Source: Cytospora piceicola (Eukaryota > Ascomycota > Sordariomycetes > Diaporthales > Cytosporaceae). Taken from it: a stretch of DNA of 64,000 bases. Shown here piece after piece: positions 36,680 to 47,900 of this stretch (positions are counted from its first letter, which is position 1; every line of letters begins with the position of its first letter). The translations under genes and the position numbers were made by a program. The DNA lies in the NCBI GenBank assembly GCA_023375675.1, contig JALQBC010000025.1, positions 372,001 through 436,000 on the forward strand, given 5' to 3'. The notes beneath the pieces were generated by a model. The model worked only from the letters and a program-made list of their open reading frames with translations. It was not told the origin of the DNA and searched no databases.

Positions 36680-38474
36680 ATGACTACTGTCTCTGAGGTT
36701 ACAAATATCCCGGCTGAGATGGACAAAATTCTGGCCGGTGGCAACCATCATGACAAGCAAACTGACCGCGAAAAGAAATTGGGTAGTGAGACTGAGAAGT
36801 CTACGTCAGAAGGTAGCGTGATCGCTACATCGGTAACAGAGGAACATGGTGATTAGTCTCAAATTATGATGTCTGTTTTCGCGATTGTATGTGGATATTG
36901 ACCGGCAAACAGGCCAATACACCGAAGAGGAGTACAAGGCTCTGAAGCGAAAGATGGACTGCTACCTCCTCCCCCTTATGTGGTTTTGCTATGGCATACA
37001 GCAAACAGACAAGACGTCTCTCAGCACCCAGGCGACATTCGGGCTCCGCGATGACACCCACCTCGTTGGCCAGCAGTATGCCTGGCTGACGACCGTCTTC
37101 TACATCACCTACGTCTGCTTCGAGTTCCCGTCGAACATCATGCTGCAGAGGTACAAGATGGGAAGGACGTTGTCGCTTTATATGATCGCCTGGGGCGTGG
37201 TCGTCCTCTGTATCGGCTTCGCAAAGAACTTCACCCAACTCGTTACCCTCCGTGCCCTCCAAGGCTTCTTCGAGTGCTGCATCAGCCCGGGGTTCATCCT
37301 CGTCATCGGCTCCTGGTACACGACGCGCGAGCACTCATCTCGCTCGCTGGTCTTCCAGAGCGCCAATGCCGGGTTCGGTATCATCTCGAGTCTGATCTTA
37401 TACGGGATCGGCACCCTCCAGTACCACCGGGGGCCGGAATTCGAGGCCTGGAGGTATATGTCGTATTTCCTGGGTTCATTTACCATCCTTATCGGCTGCC
37501 TCTGTCTCGTCTTCCTAGGTACGCCGTCAGAAGTACGATGGCTGTCGCCTAGGGAGAGGGACATGGCCACCACGCGGATCTTGGCCAACAACACCGGCCA
37601 TGATAGGACCGGTGTAAGGAAGTGGAAATGGGACCAGGCGATGGAGTGCCTTGTTGATCCATGCGTATGTCGATTTGCCCATTTCTTAAATGAAAAGCCC
37701 AGCATTTACTGACGAATGTGGTCGATATAGTTCTGGTTCGCCGGTATCAACGCGTTCCTGAGCTCTGTCCCCAATGGTGGCCTCTCAACATTTGGCTCGA
37801 TTATCACTACAAGCTTTGGCTTCACCAACCTCGAGGTTATCCTTCTGGACATCCCTAGATGCGTGTTCTCCGTGCTGTACTTCGTGGTGATCGGGCTCAT
37901 CACAAGCAGGTGGAAGAACCTAAGAATGTACTTCATGTCGTTCTCGACCGTCGCCCCCTTCATCGGCTTTCTCCTCATGGCGCTCCTCCCCGACGAGCCC
38001 GCGTACAAGTGGACAAAGTGGGGCGGCTATTTCATGACCGTCCCCTTCGTCATCTCGATGTTCCTCGCGTGGACCCTGATCCCTTCGAACACGGGCGGGA
38101 GGACAAAGAGGACGCTGACTTCCTCCTTCACCTTTGTCGGATACTGCGTGGGGAACATGTGCGGCTCCCAGATCTTCAAGTCGGCGGATGCCCCCCAATA
38201 CGTATCCGGCACTGTGGGCTGCGCGGTCTGCTTTGCGCTCCAGTTCATCACCATCAACCTCTGGCGGCTTGTGTATGTCTTCCGGAACAGGCGGACACAG
38301 AAGAGGCTCGCGAGGGAGGGTGTCAGCGAGGAGGAGAGGATCAGCCGGGGGCAGGAGCTGGGGCAGCAAGATGCTACTGACTTCCAAAACCCCTATGTGA
38401 GTTGCTCCAGGTATTGGCTCTGTTTCAATGTCGACAAGCGCTAACATTGTGGTCAGTTCATTTACACCATGTAA
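36680..38474 (+). CDS. MFS transporter, allantoate permease (Dal5) family
   Basis: Anion:cation symporter-type MFS permease of the plasma membrane; relatives carry allantoate, ureidosuccinate, vitamins and other organic anions. Exons 36680-36848, 36913-37664, 37731-38396 and 38457-38474 join to 534 aa. After a hydrophilic N-terminus, helix 1 begins with the family hallmark KMDCYLLPLMWFCYGIQQTDK. Further features are GRTLSLYMIAWG, LRALQGFFECCISPGFILVIGSWYTTREH and about 12 helices in total. The last exon encodes only FIYTM and stop, giving the usual NPYFIYTM ending. The first intron (36849-36912, donor GTGATT) is uncertain: residues that look coding (VDIDRQTG) precede the acceptor in frame. 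Six Dal5-like substrates are possible; none can be chosen from sequence. Confidence 0.85.
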
Positions 38475-38967
38475 ATACCGGGTAGAGGGTGGAGGATTAA
38501 AATCGGTCTTGGACTGCCGATGGGAAAATCTATCGCTGGTGGGTGATGGGGCGGGGGATACACCCCGAGGCCGTCGATCGAGATGACAACTCGAATTGGC
38601 CGAAGGGGATATATATAGCATCCATCTTGAGATACTGACTCTGATGGAAGACACTACTGTACAGAATGGGAACCCCCTTGTGCATGGTGCCCTATTATTT
38701 TCACCTTGTGAGCTTGTCCCACTGGGAATCCAGGACCGTTGCAAAAAGATTTCCAAGCTAGAAATCAGTACTTAGATGATCACAGAACCATGTTCAGACC
38801 GTTCCATAGGCTTGATATCGGAAAGAATTGATGAGAATTTGCGCTGCTGAATGCATCTGCGCATATCGAGCGGCATGTAAAATATAAAGAGAGAAACAAT
38901 CAAGCAATTTATACAAAAGACGGCAGGTAAGTACATAATAAAGTAGACTAGATGGTGGCGATGATCA
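38475..38967. other. Convergent 3' intergenic region
   Basis: Tail-to-tail spacer between the two transporter genes; nothing recognised. Confidence 0.45.
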
Positions 38968-40776
38968 CTAGATCACAATTCCTCTCTGAGCCCAGCCGTT
39001 CTTTCCCTTCCATGCCCAGAGCACCAACAGGCATGCAACCCAGACGCTGACCGCCATAGCCCAATAAGCAGTGGCGTAGCACTGCGTCCCGTAGCAGAAC
39101 AGATCACCGTTGCCGTCATCCGGGGGACTGGGGTTCTGCTCCGCTCCAGCCTGGTACACTGCTGAGTAGACAAGCCCCCAGAGTGTATTCCCCAGGGCCG
39201 GGACGGTGGCAATGATTCCCCAATTGGTCCCGAAGTTCTCGACTCCCCAGATGATCGTGACGATGATCGGTGTGATACTGAAGAGCGCGCCGTAACTAGC
39301 ACCAATGAGACTGGTCACAATCCAAAAACGCTCGGCATGGCCTTGAATCGCCCCTGATGCGAGGACCACCAAGCCCAAGGACAGCAAGAGGGCAAAGAAA
39401 ATCAGGAAAGCAACGCGAGAGATGGAAAATTTCACGCGCTGGAGTATGTTGCCAGAAGGTGCCGAGGGGAGTTGTGGATGCTGCGTTGTGGGACTTGGGG
39501 CCAGCAGATCGGTTAGGGCCCCCACCAGAAGACGGACGATGGTGCTCGCCGTGCAGATAATCGACACATGTGTTGCGACCGAGGTCGACGAGCCGTTTTG
39601 AAGAGCAGTCGGGGGGCTGAGTGTCTTGATCACCGTACCCATGTTGTTGATAAATGCCTCGCCAGGTCCGATCATGAAGAAGAAACCGACAGCGAAGAAC
39701 CACATGGTGTAGTCTCCTAGGAAACGTCTGGTCTCGCCGTTGAGCACCCAGTTCTTCTTGAACTTGGCATCGTCCTCCAGGTCCCTGGCCGAATCGACTA
39801 GCCGGGCGTCCTCCTCATCTTCCAATGGGTCGGACCTCTCAACCGCACTATATCCACCACCAGATGCCCGCCCGGGAGTGAACAAGGCGCTCCCATCAAG
39901 GAGCCCACTCCGCTCCAGCTCCTCAACAGCTCCGTCGATGAGATCCTGCTCGTCGACGACTCTCATTGTGAACACCCCAATAAAGCCAACTGCGAAGAGC
40001 ATAATAGCCAGGAAAATGAAGAAGTAGAAGACGTCCACATCTCCCTTGCTTCCGTCTGGCATGCGCTCATACAACAGCCTGCTCCCTAACTGACTCAGCC
40101 ACATGCCGCTCAGGCCGATGGCAGCAATGGGCATGGCCAAAGCCAGGCCACGGTGCTTGCCCTTGCCGAAGTTCTTCGCGCATGTTGCCACCGACCCGAT
40201 ATAGATGGCACACGTTCCCGTACCGATCAGGACGAAGGCGAAGATCATCCAAGCAAAGGAAGAGCGCCCTGCGCCCTGCTTGTATAGATACGCCGCCAGC
40301 CCGTATCCAGCTCCATGGAGCACTGCGGACACGCCCAACAGCGGAGCGGGACCGAACCGGTCGCACACGTAGCCGAAGATGGGCACGAGAAGATAAACAG
40401 CGAAGCTGGAGACGATGGCGACGCCGTTGACCTGGTACTGGGAGTAGTGCAGGCGCTCTTGGAAGAGGTGGCCGTAGAGCGAGAATGCAGTCAGGGAGCC
40501 GGCGCCGAGGGCAGCAAGCATGGCGGAGAAGAAGGAGACATTGCGTTTCGTGACGAGGGCGGCGCGACGTCTTTGTCGGTGGGAGGGCGAGGGCGAGGGC
40601 GAGTCGGAGCGGTAGCTGGAGGCTGAACTGCTGCGGGAGGAGGAGGCGTCGCGGTTTACGGAGGATGACGCTTGGAAGAGGGGAGTTGTGTCCTTGGAGG
40701 ATGGGAAAGTCGACGAGACCGGCTGTGGGCTGCCGCCCATCGTACCTCCAGCCATTATCGTCGTCGGTTGTGTCAC
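38968..40776 (-). CDS. mch1: MFS transporter Mch1-like (monocarboxylate-like, nodulin-like domain)
   Basis: Single-exon 602-aa protein matching the fungal Mch1 group, vacuolar-membrane MFS proteins related to monocarboxylate transporters but not shown to carry monocarboxylates. A Ser-rich cytosolic N-terminus (1-75) ends in RQRRRAALVTKRN. Six helices follow, starting at NVSFFSAMLAALGAGSLTAFS, with the loop motif FGYVCDRFGP. An acidic central loop (about 275-345) is followed by WVLNGETRRFLGDYTMWFFAVGFFFMIGPGEAFINNMG, which is characteristic of the group, then the last six helices (SIICTASTIVRLLVGALTD, ENFGTNWGIIATVPALGNTLWG). The tail FCYGTQCYATAYW precedes the final helix. The first ATG of the frame (40776) is used; a second at 40755 would shorten it by seven residues. 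Confidence 0.9.
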   Translation of the reverse strand: MTQPTTIMAGGTMGGSPQPVSSTFPSSKDTTPLFQASSSVNRDASSSRSSSASSYRSDSPSPSPSHRQRRRAALVTKRNVSFFSAMLAALGAGSLTAFSLYGHLFQERLHYSQYQVNGVAIVSSFAVYLLVPIFGYVCDRFGPAPLLGVSAVLHGAGYGLAAYLYKQGAGRSSFAWMIFAFVLIGTGTCAIYIGSVATCAKNFGKGKHRGLALAMPIAAIGLSGMWLSQLGSRLLYERMPDGSKGDVDVFYFFIFLAIMLFAVGFIGVFTMRVVDEQDLIDGAVEELERSGLLDGSALFTPGRASGGGYSAVERSDPLEDEEDARLVDSARDLEDDAKFKKNWVLNGETRRFLGDYTMWFFAVGFFFMIGPGEAFINNMGTVIKTLSPPTALQNGSSTSVATHVSIICTASTIVRLLVGALTDLLAPSPTTQHPQLPSAPSGNILQRVKFSISRVAFLIFFALLLSLGLVVLASGAIQGHAERFWIVTSLIGASYGALFSITPIIVTIIWGVENFGTNWGIIATVPALGNTLWGLVYSAVYQAGAEQNPSPPDDGNGDLFCYGTQCYATAYWAMAVSVWVACLLVLWAWKGKNGWAQRGIVI

Positions 40777-41319
40777 TGGAGGAAGAGAGACGAATGAAAG
40801 GCGGGGAAAGAGAGAAGGACAAAGGTTGGGATGTCGTCTTACTGTCTGAGGTGCGCGTCAGAGCTAAGCGACGCTCCCCGAGCTCGGGGTTGGGCAGTTG
40901 ATAAGATAAGATCTTGCGGGTACGTCCGTGCTTAAACATCCCAAGTATTTTACTTAAGCTTAAGTAGCCGACACTACCGCCCCAGGCCTTGGGGGATACC
41001 TAGGTACCACAGTACTGTAGGTACCTAGGTATTTGAGTACCTAAGTACCTGGGTAGACTACCCCGGGTTAGGGTCCAGGGACGACATGATTTGACTTTGG
41101 ATCTTTCCTTCTTCATCGTATCCCCATCTCCCTCGGTCGAAAGGGATGCTTCACTATAGATATTCTGTTTCGTTCATATTGGGCAACCTCTCTAGGTTTC
41201 TGATGCTGGCTTGAATGGGATAACGTCCCTTGGTCAATTTATACACCTCTTGCGGTGAATCCACAATCAGATTATCCGATGTCATCACCAACATTAAGCA
41301 GCTTTCCGGCCCTGCCATC
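40777..41319. promoter_or_regulatory. Divergent promoter region of mch1 and the F-box gene
   Basis: 543-bp spacer with both starts pointing outward. It contains the 37-nt palindrome at 40996-41032 and a run of related ACCTAxGT words to about 41065. Confidence 0.5.
40996..41032. repeat. 37-nt near-perfect palindrome
   Basis: Left arm ATACCTAGGTACC (40996-41008) and right arm GGTACCTAGGTAT (41020-41032) are exact reverse complements. The centre is the palindrome ACAGTACTGT plus one extra A at 41019. The whole could form a hairpin or cruciform with a single unpaired base offset. It contains two copies of TACCTAGGTA. Confidence 0.9.
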
Positions 41320-43656
41320 ATGACAAACGCAACGAAGTTCTTGCGAGAATTTGACCTCGCTGGTCCTTCTGAGAGAGATGCGATCATCCAAGGACTTGTT
41401 GCCCGCATTTCAGTCGACGAGGCCAATTGCCTTGCCAAAGCCCGCCACAAGCGTGATATCTTAGGCCACGATCAGATGCCCCTCGAGATTCGGCTCATGA
41501 TTTTGCAATATTTGGATATCTCCGATGTCTACAACTGTGCCCTTCTGGTCTGCCACAAGTGGAAGGACTTATTTCTGAACCGCAGAGTGATGGCCGAGGA
41601 TGTGCTTCAGAATTGGTTCCCTTGTCTCTACAACAAGGACATGCCAGAGGAGGACATGATGAGGCTGTACTCGCGGACCATGATAAAGCGATATCTTCGA
41701 GATACCGGGCGATTTCAAACCAGGTTAGTGAACCGTCTCGGATTCTTTGAACTTCCTGGCCTCTTCCCTTCATTCCTTCGTTGCATGGGAACGAAGGTGG
41801 AGAGTGGTCCAGTACGCTGGAGAACGCCGTCTGGAGCAGGATGAAAAAGCCAAGCCGATGGGACGACAGCAAGCCCCATTAATGCTTTATCCGGACTCAC
41901 CAAGTGTTGTACTGGTGGCTGATCGTCTCTGTCGCCTTGTCAGACTCACTTACAGGTTCGCAAAACCCAACGGCGAACGCCCCAAAGGTCGAATCGAAGG
42001 ACTGCAGCAAGGCCACACATATAAAGACTTAACGTGCTCTACGTCACCCTTCTGGAGTTCCGAGACCGAGGGGGCCACTGTAGCCAGGCACCGCTATGCT
42101 GACGGGCGTCATGCATGGCAGATGAGTATAAACGACCCCCGGTCGTCCGCGATATTCTTGCAAGATTTGCATCAATTGCATGCACAACAACCCTGCATCT
42201 TTCAGCTACCTGGACAACATGTTCAGGGCATCAAACTGAGACTCGAAGAACTTGGAAACGAACTTATAGTTGCTGCAGTTGTGGGGCAGCGGAAACTGTA
42301 GGACAACACCAACCTTTTTTTGAATACATGCTAACAGATGTTCCTAGGTACGCGTGGGATCACAGGACTCAAACTAACGATAGTATCACCCTTCCGGCCA
42401 CACTAGACAAGTGTATCACACATGGCCAGTTGACGTTAATAGTTACTGTACAAGGGGACCTGCTCCTATGGACTTTCCTACGCGGCGTGGCCCAGATCGA
42501 CATTAGTACGATGCCCCAGAACCAGGAAGCATATTCTGGACCATCAGAGCCATCTCTGGTTCCCAGCCCGAATCTTACGCGAGAAGGCGTGCGACTATCA
42601 ACACAGTTCTTCCATCCACAGGACGAACAAGTTTTCTTTGTGGCGACTTACCCAAAGTTAGACCATGATTGGATTCGTGTCTATGAGTTCAGGGACAAAC
42701 TATGCTCCAGCGTTTTTACTTACAGCTTCGCCTGTCCATTTGAGACAACAACCCGCGGATCTTCTCGTCGGGAGATGCTAGGAGTCTATAATGGCAGAAT
42801 GGAAAGTTCTAATTCGCACTTCGGGGCTAGAAAGGCTGACTCTCACGGATCATACGTCCTGCTAGGACTCAGAGGTAGAATCGATGGTAACTATCGGCAT
42901 ATATATGTCATGTTCAACACTTTGAGCACATCGTTCTCCACCCAGACTTTCGAACCACCAACCGGATATGAGTCGTCAGGGGAGCCGCCTTTGATCTGGA
43001 ATGGACAGCTGTACGTGAATGTCCCTCACATCAGCACATCGCTTCCCCATACCTTCTACCCCAGTCCGGTGCTCGTACTGCAGGCGTTCAATGCCGAGGC
43101 AACACTCAAAGGAAAGCGGACCAGTATCCAATGGGAGGAAAACACGTCGAAGGCCACCCCACGTGAACAGAGACAAGACGAACTGCAGTTGAGGGAAATC
43201 CAGGGGGAGATGCTCACGAGCTCTGTGGTGCAACAACCAGAGACTTACCGTACGTCCTCCGCGCCCAAGAAGGATGTGGTTAGGTATCAAGATATCTCGC
43301 GGGCTTATCCGCATGCCACCGACTCTGCTTCATATGTTTCGGGCCTGCTCTACATGGTTTCCTTCTACGGAGGCGAGTGTACTTCTGCCGGTCCCCACGC
43401 CACAAAATGCACGCGATATTTGCCGGCCACGCCGTCCGGGGAAACTGCCAATGCTTCTAGGGTAGAATCGGCACGTCTGCCCTTGAACTACGTTAGTCAT
43501 GGCGGTGACGATGTCTACGTGAGAACGATTTTTGGCGACGATGATTTCTTGATTATTGTTCCTGTTCAAGGAGATTTTTACACTATCTTCGCTGTTGATC
43601 CGGATAGGAAGATGGCCAAGACGCTCATAGAGGAATCAGACGACTCAGGGATATGA
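41320..43656 (+). CDS. F-box domain protein
   Basis: Probable substrate adaptor of an SCF ubiquitin ligase. Exons 41320-41723, 41797-42297 and 42348-43656 join to 737 aa. Intron 2 (42298-42347) has a TGCTAAC branch and CCTAG acceptor and rejoins a frame otherwise stopped at 42298. The F-box is at about 53-98 (MPLEIRLMILQYLDISDVYNCALLVCHKWKDLFLNRRVM), which would bind Skp1. The remaining 640 residues show no family I recognise. Alternating beta-strand-like segments such as HGQLTLIVTVQGDLLLWTFL and GDDDFLIIVPVQGDFYTIFAVDPDR suggest a beta-propeller-like substrate domain, as in related fungal F-box proteins. Codon use is less GC-biased at third positions than in the adjacent adenine deaminase gene. 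The target protein is unknown. Confidence 0.87.
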
Positions 43657-43899
43657 TGCACACTGAAGCATTGGGAGGACTCGTCCCTCAGGAAGATGAG
43701 CCATCGAAGTAAGGACCACCGAGGCGGAAAGCTAGAACCTTCGTCAACTTAAAGCCTTGCTCTACAGAGGTGTGAGCGCTCAACATATAATCACTGAGCA
43801 CAGGAGATCATCGACAATGATTGTGGCATAACTTTTGATTGCGACTGGTCCGCTTGTCTTCCATTTCTCTATTATTTATAGAACATTAGAACATTAAAT

Positions 43900-44973
43900 T
43901 TATGCAGTGACCTTGCCCTCCCACTCAGCCACAAGCTTCTCAATCTCCCCAATAATCTCGCTCTTCCTCGCGTCGCTGCACCAGCTGCCCCGGGCGGCGT
44001 TCGTCGCGACCGTGCCCCACTCGGACACGCTCAGGTCGAACGCGTCCTGCACGGCGCAGTAGTTCTCCAGGATGTACCCGCCAAAGTAGGCCGGGTCGTC
44101 GCTGTTTATGCTGAAGGGCACGCCCCTGTCCAGGAACGTCCGGACGGGCACCTCGCTGACCTTGGTGACGCCGCGGAGCACGACGTTGGACAGCGGGCAC
44201 ACGCTGAGCATGACCCTGTCCCTGGCCAGCCTCGCCATGACGGCCTCGTCGTCGCGCGCGTTGACGCCGTGGTCGATGCGCGACACGGCCAGCTCGTCCA
44301 GCGCCTCCGAGATGTACGCCGCGGGCCCTTCCTCGCCCGCGTGCGCCGTCAGCCGGACGCCCTCGGCCCGCGCCAGCCCGAAGACCTCCTTCCACATGGA
44401 CGGCGGGCTGTCCTTCTCGGTCGAGCAGAGGCCCATGCCCGCCAGCGTGCCGTCCCGGAAGTGGCCCGCGTCCCGCATCGTCTCGAAGCACGACAGCGAG
44501 TCCGGCACGGGCAGGTGGCGCAGCAGGCAGGGGATCAGCAGGCTGGTGACGCCGAAGTCGGCCTCGGCGCGCGCCCGCGCCTTGGTGAAGCCGTTGACGA
44601 CCGTCTCGTAGGCGATGCCCCTGTTGATGTGCACCTGCGGGTCGAAGAAGACCTCGGCGTGCTTGACGCCCTGGCCCGAGGCCTTCTGGAAGTAGGCGTA
44701 TGCCAGCGCCTCGAAGTCCGACTCGGAGATGAGCACCGTGAAGCCGATGTAGTAGTAGTGCAGGAAATCGTCCAGGGAGGTGAAGTTGGAGTAGCGCTCG
44801 TAGAGCGTGGCTACTGAGGCGAAGGCCGGATCCTCGGAGACTGAGGGCAGCGCGATGTTGTTTCGCTCCGAGAGCTGGAAGAGGAGCTCCGGGGAGAGGG
44901 AACCCTCCAGGTGCATGTGGTGTTCACATTTGGGCAGGGCGGCCAGGAACTCGTGCAGGGCGTGTTTGCACAT
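43900..44973 (-). CDS. aah1: Adenine deaminase (Aah1/Ade deaminase family)
   Basis: Hydrolytic zinc enzyme converting adenine to hypoxanthine in purine salvage. Single exon of 357 aa, close to the usual 340-360. Metal-binding motif H19-x-H21 lies in CEHHMHLEGSL. HAGEE is near residue 215 with the catalytic Glu, SRIDHGV near 232 carries the next His, and SINSDDPAYFGGY near 290 carries the metal-binding Asp pair. The PAYFGGY form and short length fit the fungal adenine deaminase subgroup rather than true adenosine deaminase. Third codon positions are strongly GC-rich, which also creates long meaningless antisense frames. Cytosolic and/or nuclear location is expected from yeast Aah1. Confidence 0.92.
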   Translation of the reverse strand: MCKHALHEFLAALPKCEHHMHLEGSLSPELLFQLSERNNIALPSVSEDPAFASVATLYERYSNFTSLDDFLHYYYIGFTVLISESDFEALAYAYFQKASGQGVKHAEVFFDPQVHINRGIAYETVVNGFTKARARAEADFGVTSLLIPCLLRHLPVPDSLSCFETMRDAGHFRDGTLAGMGLCSTEKDSPPSMWKEVFGLARAEGVRLTAHAGEEGPAAYISEALDELAVSRIDHGVNARDDEAVMARLARDRVMLSVCPLSNVVLRGVTKVSEVPVRTFLDRGVPFSINSDDPAYFGGYILENYCAVQDAFDLSVSEWGTVATNAARGSWCSDARKSEIIGEIEKLVAEWEGKVTA

Positions 44974-47900
44974 CTTGTCACTTTGATTCCTTGGAATTTC
45001 CTGTGATGTTGGTGGTGGTTGATATTTGGGTTGTGTGTTGCCGCAGTGTTCTACTCGGCAATCTATCTAAGTAGTACGAGCCTCCAACGCGTGCGTGGCT
45101 TGATGATTGGTGAAGGCGAATTGCTGGTTCGATGGGTCTTCCAGATTCGGAACTGTGAGAGAGACTATCCCGCTCGTAATGTGGAGATAATGTCGACAAG
45201 CGTGTTGAGGCTCTGCGTTTCACTAAATTGCTGACTGAGGTTTGGACTTTGTTTGATCTGAACTTCCAAAATGTCAAGCGATCCAGGAGAATTATTTCGC
45301 GGACTGATCAAAACCTTTTGAACAAGGAAAACGCCTTGAGATTCAGGACTCGACTCGACAAAGGCCGAGGCAAGATACAATGATTCGTAAAAATTACGCA
45401 GAGTTTTCATGTCTTCTCCATTCTCCTTGTTCTCATCGCCGTAGTCGCCTCTAGCTCGCCGGCGATTCACATCCACTTTTATAGGGACTCGCCGACCGCC
45501 GCTACTCTCACTGCCGCTTCCGCAGCGGCGGCTTGACTTAATGAAATAGGGGTGTCATCCTTGCAGGCCGCCAAAATCTGAGTCGCCGTGGACTCCGGGT
45601 ATCTCTGGCTTCATACTGTCATTGTCGTTGATGATGTCTACAACGACAAAGCTGGTCGCCAATATCTGTCTGTTCCGGCGGGTTGGGCCGCTGAAAGCCG
45701 AGGTCAACATCCACTGCAGGTCCGTCCAGGGCCAACCAATTCCCCGGCCCGCTGAGGGCTTCTTGCCCCATACCATCCTCTGAACTCTTGAGGACATCCT
45801 ATCTAACAACTGCCCAGACCATGAAAATGATGCTGTATCACAATATCGCCGTATTCCAGTGCGTGCGTGCATGTTACGAGGTGAAGTTGTACATAGTAAT
45901 ACAGAAAATATTCGGCGGACATGTTGAAGTTTGGTTCGGCTCGGTCTTGATCTCGTATATCCTCACGGTAAGATCGTGACTGTCACACACCATCGTGGCT
46001 CCCCCTTTCGCTTTTTAACAAGGATAACAAGTCCGGACGATACTTGATCCTTGGTTCAATGCGTGCCGCAAACGGGGTCCATTCAGTGACGGAGCCATGT
46101 GTAGCATAATGTAAAGATATGCAGATGTCGAGCTTTTGAAGTCTCGCCCGAGAAAGATTGTCAAGCGAGGGACCGTGCTACTCCCATGTGAGCAAGGTCC
46201 AGTCTGGCCGTTGTCCCAGACTCCGGCGATGGAGGTTTTTCAAAGCCAGGAGCATGTGATTCCAGGTTGGACATCCAGGCCGAGCCCTTAAGAGCCAGAA
46301 CAATACGATTGGCAGCCGTGCCAATACGAGTCTGTCGACAGCGGCCCATGGGGTTTCGACATGTTCATTGGTGCTACCCCTTCGTTTCGTGTTTCAACTT
46401 TCCATTGACCCTTGCCACGCTTCCCGAATGTGTACATGTCCCTGAAAGACAGACGTCGTGAACAGGGGGCCACGGGCGTTCAGGGCTCCAAGGGATTCAT
46501 TCCATCGAAGCCATCATTGACGCCCAGTTGCCACTTCTCCCGCCATCCTCCTATCTGTCGACGGATACGGCAGTTTGTGACCGAACACCGACCGTATGGG
46601 ATCGCTTTCCGTGGCAAGGAGCTCGGTCCAAAACTGCCCCCGGGGAAAGAAAACTGCATGATTGTGCCATGAAGCCGAAGTGCTCCAACGCCGTCGGGCA
46701 TGCATTCAATAAACCTTTGGTTCAAAAGCGAACAGCTGCTTGGTTGCTAGTTCATTGGCCTTGAACTCGGGCATGACACGTAATCGGGAGAGCGTGTACT
46801 GCAGGTAGCAGAAACAGTACATTTGGAAGCATGAGCTTGCACACAGCTCCGACCAATATGTATGAAGCTGGACGACTCGTGAGCTGGCCCAGATCACTGA
46901 GCTGCATCTCCGCTGTGATGACCACAGGCGGGGAGGCTGATCGTTCACCGGTCGTGTCTGCTCGCTCTACTGTAGCAGCTGCTTCATCGACCGTCGAGGT
47001 CTGACGTTCCTTCCTCCAGTCGGCATCCTCCCCAGATCAAGTCCCTCTGGCTGAGAAATCTGCCGTTGATTCCGGACGTGCAGATTGCACCCGGTCTGAA
47101 GTGGCCGCGCGCAAGGCCAATGAGCAGTCCAAGATGTTCCAGAAGCTCCCAGCCGCGAGATGGAAGTTAATGCCAGCAGGTCTCCATGCGATGCTTGTTT
47201 CAGGACAATTATCTCAGCCTGGTTCCGCAGGCACGCGTCGAACAAGGAGGCATCGTCGGGTCACCGTTAGATTGGGACGGACAGGCCTGGGCCGCACTGC
47301 GCATGATTTGTCGTTCGGCTGGACGGCTGCGGGATGAAACGGCGTTGCATCGCTAAGACCCCATGAAGGGAACCTGGGGGTAGACCAAAACGCGGGGAGG
47401 CCACTTGGGGTATGTTCTGCAACCGCCCCCAAGAATACCTCCCTTCAGAGCTGTTCAGTGAAACGGCACGCTGAAGCCATATTGGGTCCCTGTCCCGGTC
47501 TGCTGGGGGCAACGAAGACAGGAACTTCGAGCCTCATGCCGAAGGTGTGACAAGCAGTAAGCAGTGCTTCTTCCCGTGTGTACAATTTTTTTTATTGGTG
47601 GAATCTGGCGAGCCGCATCACTTCGGCGACAGAGGCAAACGAGATAGCGTCGGCTCGAATTCTAGCTTGCCGTCAACCGCTGTGTCGTCTAGACGAGGAG
47701 CCTCTGACTAGTGCAGAGATATATATTCCCCGAAGGGCTAACAATGATACCAGCAGCAACATCATGGCAGGAGCTATCGTGCAAGCTTAGCTGTAGGTTC
47801 CAACGTTGAACTGGGTGTCGGTGGACCGGCATTGGCAGTTCCATCGCATACCACCTTCGACTCTTGATGCATCTCACGAGAATGACCCTTCAGCCCCTGG

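Noticed and set aside
40067..40939. 290-codon minus-strand frame overlapping mch1
   Set aside because: Shadow frame of the Mch1 coding region in another phase; Arg/Pro/Leu-rich with no domain.
44108..44817. Long plus-strand frames across adenine deaminase
   Set aside because: They are antisense shadows produced by the strong GC bias at third positions of the real gene.
45165..45476. 103-codon minus-strand frame upstream of adenine deaminase
   Set aside because: Composition is orderly, but there is no known domain and it is short. It could be part of a transcript leader; not enough to call a gene.
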